Shown: positions 16,358 through 25,655 of the stretch, piece after piece
Numbering within the stretch: the stretch's first letter is position 1
How the letters are laid out: each line of letters begins with the position of its first letter
Assembly: GCA_040754075.1 (NCBI GenBank)
Contig: JBFMDH010000008.1
Coordinates: 73,410 to 137,409 of the forward strand
DNA length: 64,000 nucleotides
Reading direction: 5' to 3'
DNA from: Acidobacteriota bacterium
Lineage (GTDB): Bacteria > Acidobacteriota > Blastocatellia > UBA7656
Translations under genes and position numbers: made by a program
The notes under the pieces: generated by a model
What the model was told of the DNA's origin: nothing
Database searches by the model: none
The model's input: the letters and a program-made list of their open reading frames with translations, nothing else

Positions 16358-17848
16358 ATGACCGAAGGTCTCTACATCGCAATTGATTTAGGCGCAGGCA
16401 GCGGGCGTGTCTTTTTGGCAGACTTCGCGCCTGATGCCTTTCGACTCGATGAAATCAGGCGATTTCATTACCCACCACGCCACCTTGACGGGCATCTGCG
16501 TTGGAATTTCGCGCATATTTTTTCGGAGATAAAAATCGGATTACAGGAAGCAAGTCAGCGCGCGCAAACTTTGCGACGACCTGTTGAAAGTATCGGCGTC
16601 GATAGCTGGGCAGTTGATTATGGATTGATTGATGACGCGGGAAATTTAATCGAAGACCCTGTGGGTTATCGTGACGGGCGAACCGAAGGGATGATGTCGC
16701 GGGTTTTTGAACGAATGCCCCAAGAAGAAATTTTTGCCCGAACCGGTATCCAATTTTTAAATCTCAATACTCTCTATCAACTGTTCGCCCACACGCAATC
16801 AGGAATTTCCGACCGCGCGCAACATCTGTTATTGATTCCCGACCTCATCAATTTTTTGCTGACCGGAAAAATCATCAACGAATATACCAACGCGACCACC
16901 ACGCAACTCGTGAATGCTGAAACCGGAAAGTGGGATGAGGAAATTATTGACCGCCTGAATCTGCCTGAGCAGTTGTTTAATGAAATCATTCCGGCTGGAA
17001 AAGTGATTGCGCCGCTGCCAGCGGATATTGCCAAAGAGACCAACCTGGAAGGTGTAAAAGTGGTTGCGCCTGCCACGCACGATACCGGAAGCGCAGTTGC
17101 CGGAACGCCGCTTGAAAACGATTGGGCGTATATTTCATCGGGAACCTGGTCGCTGGTTGGTGTCGAACTTGCAAAGCCATTAATTAATGATGAAATTGTC
17201 CGACACAATTTCACCAATGAAGGCGGCGCTTTTGATACCACGCGGTTTTTAAAAAATGTGATGGGGCTGTGGATTCTGGAATCCTGTCGCCAGGAATGGT
17301 TGAGTCGCGGTCTCGATGTCGAGTATGCAAATTTACTGGCTCAGGTCGAATCGCTTGATGAAGATTGCGGATTGATATTTCCCGATGATGCGCGCTTTTT
17401 TAATCCGCCAAGTATGCTCGAAGCGATTGGCGACCAGTTGCAGGAAACCGGACAAGCGATACCCGACGAGCCGCATAAAATTGCTAAAGTGATTTTAGAT
17501 TCGCTGGCTTTTCGTTATGCCTCGGTGCTGCGTACCATCGAACTGCTGACCAAAAAGAAAATCACAGGCGTCCACGTCATCGGCGGCGGCAGCCTCAATG
17601 ACTATTTGAATCAGATGACTGCCGACACGACCGGCTTGCCGGTTTTAGCGGGACCGGTCGAGGCAACCGTAATTGGCAATGTTTTGGTGCAGGCGATTGC
17701 CGCCGGACGTTTTGTCTCACTCGCAGACGGACGAAAATATTTAACCGATAAGTTGCAATTGAAAAAATTCTTGCCACGACGGTTGCCGGATTTGTCTGAG
17801 CGAACGAAAAAATACGCGACAATCGAGGCGCGTTACATTCAGCAATAA
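16358..17848 (+). CDS. rhaB: Rhamnulokinase
   Basis: 496 residues of the FGGY carbohydrate kinase family. The N-terminal ATPase motif IDLGAGSGRVFLADF and the rhamnulokinase-type GVDSWAVDYGLID and PVGYRDGRT lie in the first 110 residues. PATHDTGSAVAGTP (about 231-244) and YISSGTWSLVGVE follow, and the second phosphate-binding motif is VIGGGSLNDYLNQ (about 408-420). It phosphorylates L-rhamnulose with ATP to rhamnulose-1-phosphate, the substrate of RhaD. The 98-base gap before it separates it from the phosphatase-nuclease gene. Confidence 0.95.
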   Translation: MTEGLYIAIDLGAGSGRVFLADFAPDAFRLDEIRRFHYPPRHLDGHLRWNFAHIFSEIKIGLQEASQRAQTLRRPVESIGVDSWAVDYGLIDDAGNLIEDPVGYRDGRTEGMMSRVFERMPQEEIFARTGIQFLNLNTLYQLFAHTQSGISDRAQHLLLIPDLINFLLTGKIINEYTNATTTQLVNAETGKWDEEIIDRLNLPEQLFNEIIPAGKVIAPLPADIAKETNLEGVKVVAPATHDTGSAVAGTPLENDWAYISSGTWSLVGVELAKPLINDEIVRHNFTNEGGAFDTTRFLKNVMGLWILESCRQEWLSRGLDVEYANLLAQVESLDEDCGLIFPDDARFFNPPSMLEAIGDQLQETGQAIPDEPHKIAKVILDSLAFRYASVLRTIELLTKKKITGVHVIGGGSLNDYLNQMTADTTGLPVLAGPVEATVIGNVLVQAIAAGRFVSLADGRKYLTDKLQLKKFLPRRLPDLSERTKKYATIEARYIQQ

Positions 17849-17873
17849 AACGAAGTCGAAACCTATAAAAACG

Positions 17874-18599
17874 ATGCGAGTTTCTTTATTTGTCACCTGT
17901 TTGATTGACCAATTGTGGCCCTCCATTGGCACGAGTACGGTTGAAGTATTGCGTCGCGCCGGATGCGAAGTGGTTTTTGATGAACGGCAAACCTGTTGCG
18001 GACAACCGGCATTCAATACCGGCTATCGAAGTGAAGCGCAACGATTGGCAAAGCGTTTCATCGAAATTTTTGAAGAAACCGACAGCGAAGCGATTGTCAG
18101 CCCTTCGGGGTCCTGCACGGCGATGGTGCATCATTTTCAAGAGCTTTTCCCCGATGATGAAAATTGGCGAAATCGCGCGCGGGCGATTGCCGAGCGCACT
18201 TTTGAATTCGGGAGTTTTCTGGTCAAAGTTTTAAATGTCGATAATGTCGGTGCCAGTTTTCGCGGGCGCGTCACCTGGCACGACGCCTGTCACGGACTAA
18301 GGGATTTGCAAATTCACAGCGAGCCGCGCCGGTTAATTCAAAACGTCAAAGGCGCAGAGTTTGTCGAGTTGGCAAACGCCGATGCCTGTTGCGGGTTTGG
18401 CGGCACGTTTTCGGTGAAGTACCCGGAAATTTCCGTTGCCATTCTCGACCATAAAATCGCGGCAATCGAACAGGCAGAGGTGCGCGCCGTGGTATCAGGT
18501 GACGCGAGTTGTCTGATGCAAATCGGCGGGCGATTATCGCGCCTGGGTTCAAAGGTTCAAGTGCTGCATTTAGCTGAACTCCTGGCATCGAATGAATAA
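17874..18599 (+). CDS. lutA: Lactate utilisation protein A (CCG-domain subunit)
   Basis: 241 residues with two cysteine-rich CCG domains: CCGQPAFNTGY near residue 41 and CCGFGGTFSVKYPEIS near 168. Further conserved cysteines are in PSGSCTAM and WHDACHG. This matches LutA/LldE, the subunit that carries iron-sulfur or heterodisulfide-reductase-like sites in the LutABC L-lactate dehydrogenase of Bacillus. It lies 25 bases after rhaB and is followed by lutB and lutC. In this setting it oxidises the L-lactate released by RhaD. Confidence 0.92.
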   Translation: MRVSLFVTCLIDQLWPSIGTSTVEVLRRAGCEVVFDERQTCCGQPAFNTGYRSEAQRLAKRFIEIFEETDSEAIVSPSGSCTAMVHHFQELFPDDENWRNRARAIAERTFEFGSFLVKVLNVDNVGASFRGRVTWHDACHGLRDLQIHSEPRRLIQNVKGAEFVELANADACCGFGGTFSVKYPEISVAILDHKIAAIEQAEVRAVVSGDASCLMQIGGRLSRLGSKVQVLHLAELLASNE

Positions 18600-18686
18600 C
18601 CCTGAAATTGAGCAGGCGTATTATAAATTTGTGAAGCGGAAACTCCATAAGAAGCAGACTCTGCATCTTGAAAGCATTCACCAACT

Positions 18687-20159
18687 ATGAATCAATCACC
18701 GGAAACTTTTGATACCAATGCCATTCAGGCATTAAATGACCGGCAACTGCGGGCGGCGTTACTCAACCTCGCCAGTACCTTTGGCGAGCGGCGCAAACTG
18801 GCAATTCTTAGTGTGAATGATTGGGAAGGTTTACGCGCCCAGGCTCGCAGCATAAAAGATGAAACGCTTGCCAACCTCGATCAATACCTTGAACAATTCG
18901 TTTTGAAGGCTGAAAACAACGGCGCGCAGATTCATTGGGCGCTTAATGGCGAAGCCGCGCAACGCCTCATTCTCGATTTGCTTAAAGAAAAAAATGTCCG
19001 GCGCATCGTGAAATCCAAAAGCATGACCACTGAAGAGATTCATTTGAATGAGGCGCTCGAACGCGCCGGTTATGCGCCGGTTGAAACCGATTTGGGCGAA
19101 TGGATTATTCAACTGGCGCACGAAACCCCTTCGCACATTGTGGTTCCCGCTATTCATAAATCGAAACGGCAAATCGCCGAACTCTTTGTTGAAAAAGTAG
19201 GCATTGAACCGACGGATAATGTCGATGAATTAACCAAGACCGCGCGGCGCGTCTTGCGTGAGCGGTTTGCCGAAGCCGATGTCGGCATCAGTGGTGTCAA
19301 TTTCGCGGTAGCTGAAACCGGGACTTTTTTGATTCTTGAAAACGAAGGCAACGCGCGGCTCACCACCAGCCTGCCGAAAATTCACATTGCGGTGATGGGC
19401 ATCGAAAAAGTGATTCCACGCCTTGCCGATTTGGATGTGTTTTTGAAACTGCTGCCACGTTCAGGCACCGGGCAGCAACTGACCGCTTACCAATCGCTCA
19501 TCACCGGAGCGAAACGCCAACCCGATGATGAAGGACCCGAAGAAGTTCACCTCGTGATTTTGGATAACGGTCGTTCGCGAATGCTGGCGCACCCTGTGAC
19601 CCGACAATCGCTTGCCTGCATACGTTGTGGCGCGTGTTTAAATGCCTGTCCGGTTTACCAGCAAATCGGTGGGCACGCTTACGGGTCGGTTTATCCGGGT
19701 CCAATCGGCGCGGTGATTACCCCGCAACTGAGTGGCATTGAAAAAGCCCGGCAATTGCCCTTCGCTTCGAGTTTATGCGGGGCGTGTCGCGAAGTCTGTC
19801 CGGTTAAAATCGACATTCCCGAATTGCTTTTGCATTTACGCGCCGAAGTGAAGCAGGGAGCCGCAAGTCGCGCAGCATCGCAAACCGGCAAGGTGAGTAA
19901 GCATCGGATTGAGCGGTTGGCGTTTCGATTTTACGCTTTTGCGTGGTCAAAAAAACTGACCTACGAATGGGGAATGAAAATCGCGCGGGTTTTCCAACGC
20001 AGCATTGCCCGCAAAGGGCGAATCGGAAAAGTGAGCGGATTGTTTGCCGGTCTTGCTCCGGCATTGGAAGCCTGGACAGATTGGCGGGATGCGCCGACGA
20101 TTGCTGAGCGGTCATTTAGAGAAGTGTGGCGCGAGGCTGAGAAAACCAAAGGTAAATGA
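18687..20159 (+). CDS. lutB: Lactate utilisation protein B (ferredoxin-type subunit)
   Basis: 490 residues. The N-terminal half carries the LUD domain (VVPAIHKSKRQIAELF, GVNFAVAETGTF, ALPEN-like ILENEGNARL). The C-terminal third holds two [4Fe-4S] motifs, CIRCGACLNACPVY near 311-324 and CGACREVCPVKIDIPEL near 364-380. This is the layout of LutB/LldF. It passes electrons from lactate oxidation toward the respiratory chain. It lies between lutA and lutC, with a 3-base gap to lutC, so it is translated in the same operon. Confidence 0.93.
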   Translation: MNQSPETFDTNAIQALNDRQLRAALLNLASTFGERRKLAILSVNDWEGLRAQARSIKDETLANLDQYLEQFVLKAENNGAQIHWALNGEAAQRLILDLLKEKNVRRIVKSKSMTTEEIHLNEALERAGYAPVETDLGEWIIQLAHETPSHIVVPAIHKSKRQIAELFVEKVGIEPTDNVDELTKTARRVLRERFAEADVGISGVNFAVAETGTFLILENEGNARLTTSLPKIHIAVMGIEKVIPRLADLDVFLKLLPRSGTGQQLTAYQSLITGAKRQPDDEGPEEVHLVILDNGRSRMLAHPVTRQSLACIRCGACLNACPVYQQIGGHAYGSVYPGPIGAVITPQLSGIEKARQLPFASSLCGACREVCPVKIDIPELLLHLRAEVKQGAASRAASQTGKVSKHRIERLAFRFYAFAWSKKLTYEWGMKIARVFQRSIARKGRIGKVSGLFAGLAPALEAWTDWRDAPTIAERSFREVWREAEKTKGK

Positions 20160-20162
20160 AAT

Positions 20163-20855
20163 TTGATTAATCCGAAACCCCAAAATACTTCACGCGAAGC
20201 GATGCTTGCAGAAATTCGCAAGCACCTAAATCAAAGCTTGCCTTTCGATGCGTTGTATCAATCGCAACACGCCCTGCAAAGACCGGCGAAAGTTCAAATC
20301 GATGCTGCGCCTAACGTTGATTTATTCGACCGCTTTAAACAATCGCTTGAAGCGGTGATGGGAAATTGTGTGCGGGTCGTGAGCGAAAAACATGCCGCTG
20401 AGGTTTTGCAAGCAATCATTGATAAGCTGAACGCGCGACGCATCGCGGTTTCCGATTCCCCGTTAATTCATCGCGTATTGAGAGAAATTAAATTGAACGG
20501 CGAATTGATTGAAAACCCCGGTAAATCGCGGCTTTTTGAATGCGATATGGGCATTTCATCGGCGCAATGGGCGATAGCCGAAACCGGTACGCTGGTTATC
20601 GAATCCGATAGCGAACGCCATCGTCTGGTTTCGCTGGTGCCTCCGGTTCACGTCGCGATTTTTGAAGTTGAAAAAATTGTGCAGACGATGAGCGAGGTTT
20701 TGGCATCAATTGGTCAAGAGCGTGAATTGAGTCGCACCATCACTTTCATTACCGGGCCATCACGCACATCGGATATTGAACTGACTCTGGCAATCGGCGT
20801 CCACGGTCCCGCCAAATTATTTGTCATTGTTATTGATGGAGCGACGAATGGCTGA
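20163..20855 (+). CDS. lutC: Lactate utilisation protein C (LUD domain)
   Basis: 230 residues if the TTG at 20163 is used (AAAGG lies about 10 bases upstream). An ATG at 20202 would give a protein 13 residues shorter and starts at the conserved MLAEIRKHLN, so the start is uncertain. The LUD domain includes ECDMGISSAQWAIAETGTLV (about 122-141) and the C-terminal ITFITGPSRTSDIELTL, both typical of LutC/LldG. It completes the LutABC complex. Its last eight bases overlap the ABC ATPase gene, tying lactate oxidation to sugar import in one transcript. Confidence 0.92.
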   Translation: MINPKPQNTSREAMLAEIRKHLNQSLPFDALYQSQHALQRPAKVQIDAAPNVDLFDRFKQSLEAVMGNCVRVVSEKHAAEVLQAIIDKLNARRIAVSDSPLIHRVLREIKLNGELIENPGKSRLFECDMGISSAQWAIAETGTLVIESDSERHRLVSLVPPVHVAIFEVEKIVQTMSEVLASIGQERELSRTITFITGPSRTSDIELTLAIGVHGPAKLFVIVIDGATNG

Positions 20856-22347
20856 AGCGGTTTTGCTGCGGGCTACGAACATCAATAAATCTTACGCAGG
20901 CGTTCAAGCTTTATCTCAGGCTGCATTTGAACTGAGAAAAGGTGAGGTTCACGCGCTCATCGGTGAAAACGGCGCTGGTAAAACGACGCTCATCAAAATC
21001 ATCACCGGAGCGATTTTGCCCGATAGTGGTGAGCTTGAAGTTGATGGACAAATCATCACTCACCATTCTCCGGGTCACGCGAAAACCATCGGCATTGCGG
21101 CGATTTATCAACAACCTGCGCTGTTTCCTGAACTCACCGTAACGGAAAACATCGCGCTCGGTTTGGAAGCGACAAAATTATGGCAACCGGTGAATTGGTC
21201 AGAACGCCAGCGGCTAGCCGAAAATTTGCTTGCTGAGGTCGGCGCAAAATTTGATACGCAAATGACCGCGGGTGAACTTTCAATGCCGCAACAGCAACTG
21301 GTTGAAATTGCCCGCGCCATCGGCGCTAACGCCAGGGTGTTGATTCTCGATGAACCGACGGCTTCGCTTTCCGAAGCGGATACACAAAATTTATTTCAGG
21401 TCATTCGCAAACTTCGCGAGCAGGGTGTGGGAATGATTTACATCTCGCACCGGCTCGAAGAATTGCCGTTGATTGCTGACCGCGTCACGGTTTTAAGGGA
21501 TGGGCGAACCATTGATACACGGGTGATGGCGGAGGTTAATCGTCAAGCGTTGATTCAATTGATGGTCGGTCGTGAATTGACCGTGGTGTTTCCAAAACAA
21601 CCGGTTGAATTGGGTGAAACGGTTTTGGAACTTCGAGGTTTAGGTTGCAAGTCATCGGGAATTGCAAATATCAATCTCTCGATTCGTGCCGGTGAAATCG
21701 TTGGTCTTGCGGGCTTGGTTGGCGCAGGGCGAACCGAACTGGCGCGCGCCATTTTCGGATTAACCCCGAATCCTGCGGGTGAAATATTACTGAAAGGTGA
21801 ATCGGTAAAAATCACCAGTCCTGCTGAGGCAATCAAGGCAGGCATCGCTTACCTTCCTGAAGACCGCCGTCAACACGGGGTTATTTTGGATATGCCGGTT
21901 GCGGCAAACGTTACGCTGGCATCGCTCAATAAATTTTCTCGTTTGCGTGGGTTTGATTTTCAACGAGAAAAACAATTGGCTACGGAATACACCCATCGAT
22001 TGAATATTAAAACGCCAAGCGTTTTTTCTCCGGTTGCCAATTTATCGGGCGGCAATCAACAGAAAGTGGCGTTGAGTCGCTGGCTGGCAATCAAACCTGC
22101 GGTGTTGATTTTGGATGAACCGACGCAAGGGATTGATATTGGCGCGAAATCTGAAATTCATAAATTGATGGGGGAACTTGCCGGACAGGGGGTTGCGATT
22201 TTGATGATTTCATCGGAGTTGCCGGAGATTTTAGGAATGAGCGACCGCATCGCAGTCATGCACGCGGGGACGATTGTCGAGGTGCTCAGTCGCACGGATG
22301 CTACACAGGAAAAAATTCTGGCGCTGGCTTTGGGGCATAAAACATAA
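20848..22347 (+). CDS. rhaT: Rhamnose ABC importer ATPase (two ABC domains)
   Basis: 499 residues from the ATG at 20848, which overlaps lutC by 8 bases with GGAGCG just upstream. Two fused ABC modules of the RbsA/MglA/XylG type are present. The first has GENGAGKTTLIK, LSMPQQQLVEIARA and ILDEPTASLS. The second has a degenerate Walker A, GLVGAGRTELAR, then LSGGNQQKVALSRWL and LILDEPTQGIDIGAK. The degenerate second site is normal in this family. The rhamnose assignment rests on the surrounding catabolic genes, as in the Rhizobium RhaSTPQ system. Confidence 0.9.
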   Translation: MAEAVLLRATNINKSYAGVQALSQAAFELRKGEVHALIGENGAGKTTLIKIITGAILPDSGELEVDGQIITHHSPGHAKTIGIAAIYQQPALFPELTVTENIALGLEATKLWQPVNWSERQRLAENLLAEVGAKFDTQMTAGELSMPQQQLVEIARAIGANARVLILDEPTASLSEADTQNLFQVIRKLREQGVGMIYISHRLEELPLIADRVTVLRDGRTIDTRVMAEVNRQALIQLMVGRELTVVFPKQPVELGETVLELRGLGCKSSGIANINLSIRAGEIVGLAGLVGAGRTELARAIFGLTPNPAGEILLKGESVKITSPAEAIKAGIAYLPEDRRQHGVILDMPVAANVTLASLNKFSRLRGFDFQREKQLATEYTHRLNIKTPSVFSPVANLSGGNQQKVALSRWLAIKPAVLILDEPTQGIDIGAKSEIHKLMGELAGQGVAILMISSELPEILGMSDRIAVMHAGTIVEVLSRTDATQEKILALALGHKT

Positions 22348-22371
22348 CCCATGATTTTAAGGCGATTTTGA

Positions 22372-23349
22372 ATGAATTTTAAAAATTACAAAAGAGAACT
22401 GTCGGCGGCGATTGCCTTGGCTATTTTGTTAGGTGTAGTGACGATGTTCGCCCCGGCGTTTTTCAGCGCCGCGAATTTGCGCGACCTCGCTTTAAATAAC
22501 CTGGCGGTGTTGATGATTGCCATTGGCATGACCTTGGTGATTCTCGTCGGTGAAATCGATATTTCCGTAGGCTCTCAATTTGCGGTCGCCAGTGTAGCCG
22601 TCGGGTGGTTAGCCAAATCCGGGGTGCCGGTTTTATTTCTCTTGCCCTGTGCCTTGTTAATTGGCGCATTGATGGGCGCATTAAACGGATACTTAATCGG
22701 ACGACTGAGCTTGCCTTCGATTATTGTGACGCTTGCCATGCTGGTTATGTGGCGCGATGGATTGCGCTGGATAACCGAAGGCGCATGGGTGCAAAGCTTG
22801 CCGGAAAATTTTCAGTGGTTCGGATTGGGACAAACGGTTGGACAGGTCGCGCTGGTGATAGTGGCGTTAATGATCTTCGCGGGATTCAATTGGGGCTTGC
22901 GAAATCTGCGAGCCGGGCGCGTGGTTTATGCGGTTGGCTCGCATAAAGAAGCCGCGCGTCTCGCAGGGATTGAACCATCTGGCATTGTGTTCAGTGTATT
23001 TGCGGTGATGGGCGCACTGGTTGGGCTTGCCGCATTACTCAATGGCGTGCGGTTTTCCAGTATTCCGCCAAACACGGGTGTTGGGCTTGAACTAAAGGCG
23101 GTTGCGGCAGTTGTGGTTGGAGGCACGGAAATCACCGGCGGGCGCGGCAGGTTATGGGGAACCTTTATCGGGGTTGCGTTGCTTGGAACCATCGGAACGG
23201 CGTTGACTTTTCTTGGTATCAATCCGTTTTGGGAGAAAGCCATTCAAGGCGCGATTATTTTAGCGGCGTTGATTGCTGATGTCGGACTCGAACGATTCGA
23301 CCGCTCAAGTATTGCGAATTTTAAATTGCGGAGTGAAAACGCCAAATGA
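22372..23349 (+). CDS. rhaP: Rhamnose ABC importer permease, first subunit
   Basis: 325 residues with about eight to ten hydrophobic segments of the RbsC/BPD_transp_2 family. Typical segments are ALNNLAVLMIAIGMTLVIL, GEIDISVGSQFAVAS, LIGRLSLPSIIVTLAML and the C-terminal VVGGTEITGGRGRLWGTFIGV. It forms the translocation pore with the second permease, encoded next. The stop overlaps the next start by four bases (ATGA). Confidence 0.9.
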   Translation: MNFKNYKRELSAAIALAILLGVVTMFAPAFFSAANLRDLALNNLAVLMIAIGMTLVILVGEIDISVGSQFAVASVAVGWLAKSGVPVLFLLPCALLIGALMGALNGYLIGRLSLPSIIVTLAMLVMWRDGLRWITEGAWVQSLPENFQWFGLGQTVGQVALVIVALMIFAGFNWGLRNLRAGRVVYAVGSHKEAARLAGIEPSGIVFSVFAVMGALVGLAALLNGVRFSSIPPNTGVGLELKAVAAVVVGGTEITGGRGRLWGTFIGVALLGTIGTALTFLGINPFWEKAIQGAIILAALIADVGLERFDRSSIANFKLRSENAK

Positions 23350-25409
23350 ACGAAGCCAATCCGCATTTGATGGAACGTTGGTTTCCCAATAACGAGTGGG
23401 TACTGATAGGGGTCCTCATTTTTGAATGCGCTATTTTCGGTTTTGCCGGAGAAAATTTTTTAACTGCGACAAACGGTTTTGAAATCACTCGACTCGCGGT
23501 AGAAATCGGACTCATCGCGCTGGCGCTCACGCCAATTATCATTACCGGCGGCATCGATCTTTCCGTTGGTTCGATGATGGGACTTTCAGCCGTTATGTTC
23601 GGGAGCTTATGGCGGGATGCGCAACTGCCTATCGGTTTAGCGATAGTCCTTACCTTAATGATTGGCATTGCGGGCGGGGCGCTCAATGGTTTTATCATCA
23701 CGCGATTAAAATTTCCGCCTTTGATTGTGACGCTTGGAACCTTCTCATTGTTTCGCGGCATTGCCGAAGGCATCACGCGCGGTGTGGATAATTATTCGGG
23801 ATTCTCTCAAGGATTTTTATTTTTAGGGCAAGGGTACGTCTTCGGCATTATCCCGACACAACTATTTATTTTGATTCTGGCATTCGCGGCATTCGGGTGG
23901 ATTTTACATCGCGCGGCTTTTGGTCGCAGTTTATATGCTATCGGTTTTTCAGCAGACGGGGCGCGTTTTGCGGGCATTCCCGATGCCCAACGCCTGATGA
24001 TGATTTATGTTTTATCGGGATTATGCGCAAGCCTTGCGGCGATTATTTATGTGGCGCATCTGGGACAAGCGAAATCCGATGCCGGAACCGGATATGAGTT
24101 GATGGCAATTACCGCTGTGGTGCTTGGCGGCGCATCGATTTTCGGTGGGCGCGGAACTGTACTGGGAACCGGGCTTGGACTGTTTGCGATTGTCATTTTG
24201 CAAAATGGCTTGCGGCTCGCCGGATTGCCTGCGGAACTTGCGGGCATCCTGACTGGCATATTGCTGGTCACGACAATTATTTTTGACAGATTATCAAAAA
24301 GGCGAAAAGCCACTCCGACTGAACCAACGATTGATGAGGAGATTGATGTGAAAAATTCACAGGTTGCAATTTTATGCGCGGTGATTATGGCGGCTGCGTT
24401 GCTTGTAGTAGGCAGCAATTTTTATCTGGTGCGTTCATTGCGAGAGGATTTAAACCGACCATCGGGCGCGCCAAATGCAACCACCGCGACAACTGCTCCC
24501 AGTAGAAAAAAGGTGATTGCCATGATGCCGAAAGCCAAAGGCGATCCGTATTTCATCAGTTGTCGTCAGGGCGCAGAAGAAGCGGCAAAGGAACTGGGAA
24601 TCGAATTATTATGGGATGGTCCCACCGACCTTGACCCCGCAAAACAGAATGAAGTCGTCGAAGCCTGGATTACCAGAGGGGTTGATGCAATTGCTGTCAG
24701 CGTTGAAAACGAGGTGGCGATTTCAACTGTGCTTCGCAAAGCGCGTGAACGCGGCATCAAAGTCATCACCTGGGATGCCGATGCGCAAAAAGATGCGCGT
24801 GATTTTTTCATCAATCAGGCGACGCCGCAGGGAATCGGTTATACGCTCACTGATGAGGCTGCAAGAATCCTCAATAACAAAGGGGAATTTGCGATTATTA
24901 CGGCATCGCTGAGCGCCGCCAATCAAAACGAATGGATTAAACACATCAAAGCGCGCCTGGCGGAAAAATATCCTGATTTGAAACTGGTTGCCACGCAACC
25001 GAGCGATGGCGACCGCGACCGCGCGTTTTCCGAAACTCAGAATGTTTTGAAAGTTTACCCGAATGTGAAATTGATTATGGCGATTGCGGCTCCGGCAGTT
25101 CCCGGCGCCGCCGAAGCGGTCAAACAATCGGGGCGTAAAGATGTCAAGGTCACGGGACTCTCGCTTCCCAATATGTGCAAGCCGTATATCAAAGAAGGCG
25201 TTGCCGAAAGCATCGTGCTCTGGAATACCCTCGACCTCGGTTATCTCACGGTCTATGCGGCGAACGCTTTGATAAGTGGGGAATTGAAAAAAGCGAACAC
25301 CCAGATTCAAACCGGAAAACTGGGCAAGATTGAAGTGGTAAATGATGAAGTGCGATTAGGTTTGCCATTCATTTTTAATAAGGAAAACATCGACCGGTTT
25401 GATTTCTGA
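23346..25409 (+). CDS. Rhamnose importer second permease fused to its periplasmic binding protein (RhaQ-RhaS)
   Basis: 687 residues, one uninterrupted frame. Residues 1-320 are a full RbsC-type permease (GGIDLSVGSMMGLSAVM, LGGASIFGGRGTVLGTGLG). A short basic/acidic linker leads to a hydrophobic segment at about 339-360 (VAILCAVIMAAALLVVG). Residues 375-687 are a complete type I sugar-binding protein (VIAMMPKAKGDPYFISC, TWDADAQKDARDFFIN, IAAPAVPGAAEAVK) of the RhaS/LsrB kind. In most systems these are two genes. The segment at 339-360 has the look of a signal peptide or membrane anchor, so the binding domain would be tethered outside the membrane beside the pore. An internal ribosome-binding site with GTG at 24348 may also yield the binding part alone. 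Confidence 0.88.
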   Translation: MNEANPHLMERWFPNNEWVLIGVLIFECAIFGFAGENFLTATNGFEITRLAVEIGLIALALTPIIITGGIDLSVGSMMGLSAVMFGSLWRDAQLPIGLAIVLTLMIGIAGGALNGFIITRLKFPPLIVTLGTFSLFRGIAEGITRGVDNYSGFSQGFLFLGQGYVFGIIPTQLFILILAFAAFGWILHRAAFGRSLYAIGFSADGARFAGIPDAQRLMMIYVLSGLCASLAAIIYVAHLGQAKSDAGTGYELMAITAVVLGGASIFGGRGTVLGTGLGLFAIVILQNGLRLAGLPAELAGILTGILLVTTIIFDRLSKRRKATPTEPTIDEEIDVKNSQVAILCAVIMAAALLVVGSNFYLVRSLREDLNRPSGAPNATTATTAPSRKKVIAMMPKAKGDPYFISCRQGAEEAAKELGIELLWDGPTDLDPAKQNEVVEAWITRGVDAIAVSVENEVAISTVLRKARERGIKVITWDADAQKDARDFFINQATPQGIGYTLTDEAARILNNKGEFAIITASLSAANQNEWIKHIKARLAEKYPDLKLVATQPSDGDRDRAFSETQNVLKVYPNVKLIMAIAAPAVPGAAEAVKQSGRKDVKVTGLSLPNMCKPYIKEGVAESIVLWNTLDLGYLTVYAANALISGELKKANTQIQTGKLGKIEVVNDEVRLGLPFIFNKENIDRFDF
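24336..24350 (+). promoter_or_regulatory. Internal ribosome-binding site and in-frame GTG inside the permease-binding protein fusion
   Basis: GAGGAG at 24336-24341 is followed six bases later by GTG (24348), in frame at codon 335, right before the hydrophobic segment that begins the binding-protein part. The first residues from this GTG (VKNSQVAILCAVIMAAALLVVG) would form a normal signal or anchor peptide. This looks like a former rhaS start kept after loss of the rhaQ stop, or a functional restart producing extra binding protein. Confidence 0.5.
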
Positions 25410-25441
25410 GCGATGGCATTGGAACTGCGGAATGACAACGA

Positions 25442-25506
25442 TAATGGGTTCAACCCGTTAATTTAAATTTACAAAAATTGATTCGTAGACGATTAATCAT
25501 TTATCT
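25442..25506 (+). promoter_or_regulatory. Operon-end hairpin and possible promoter before the RNA-binding protein gene
   Basis: A short hairpin AATGGGTT/AACCCGTT at 25442-25458 follows the rhamnose operon; it has only weak T-richness after it. Just downstream TTGATT (25478-25483) and TTATCT (25501-25506) are 17 bases apart and could be a promoter. This would give the RNA-binding protein message a 5' leader of about 145 bases, as is usual for cold-induced genes. Both calls are weak. Confidence 0.3.
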
Positions 25507-25655
25507 GGTATGGTATTCATGTTGGTTTGGCAGTTCGAGTGCTGCTGATGATTGTAAGTTCAGGTCCTTCCGCTACTGTTTGGAGAGCGTTTGATTCGTT
25601 CATTCCTTTTCCCACCAAGTTACAGAAGTTCCTCATAACCAGTTTAGGAGAACAA

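Noticed and set aside
24723-25310. Minus-strand frame of 195 codons
   Set aside because: Antisense of the fused binding protein; low plausibility composition.
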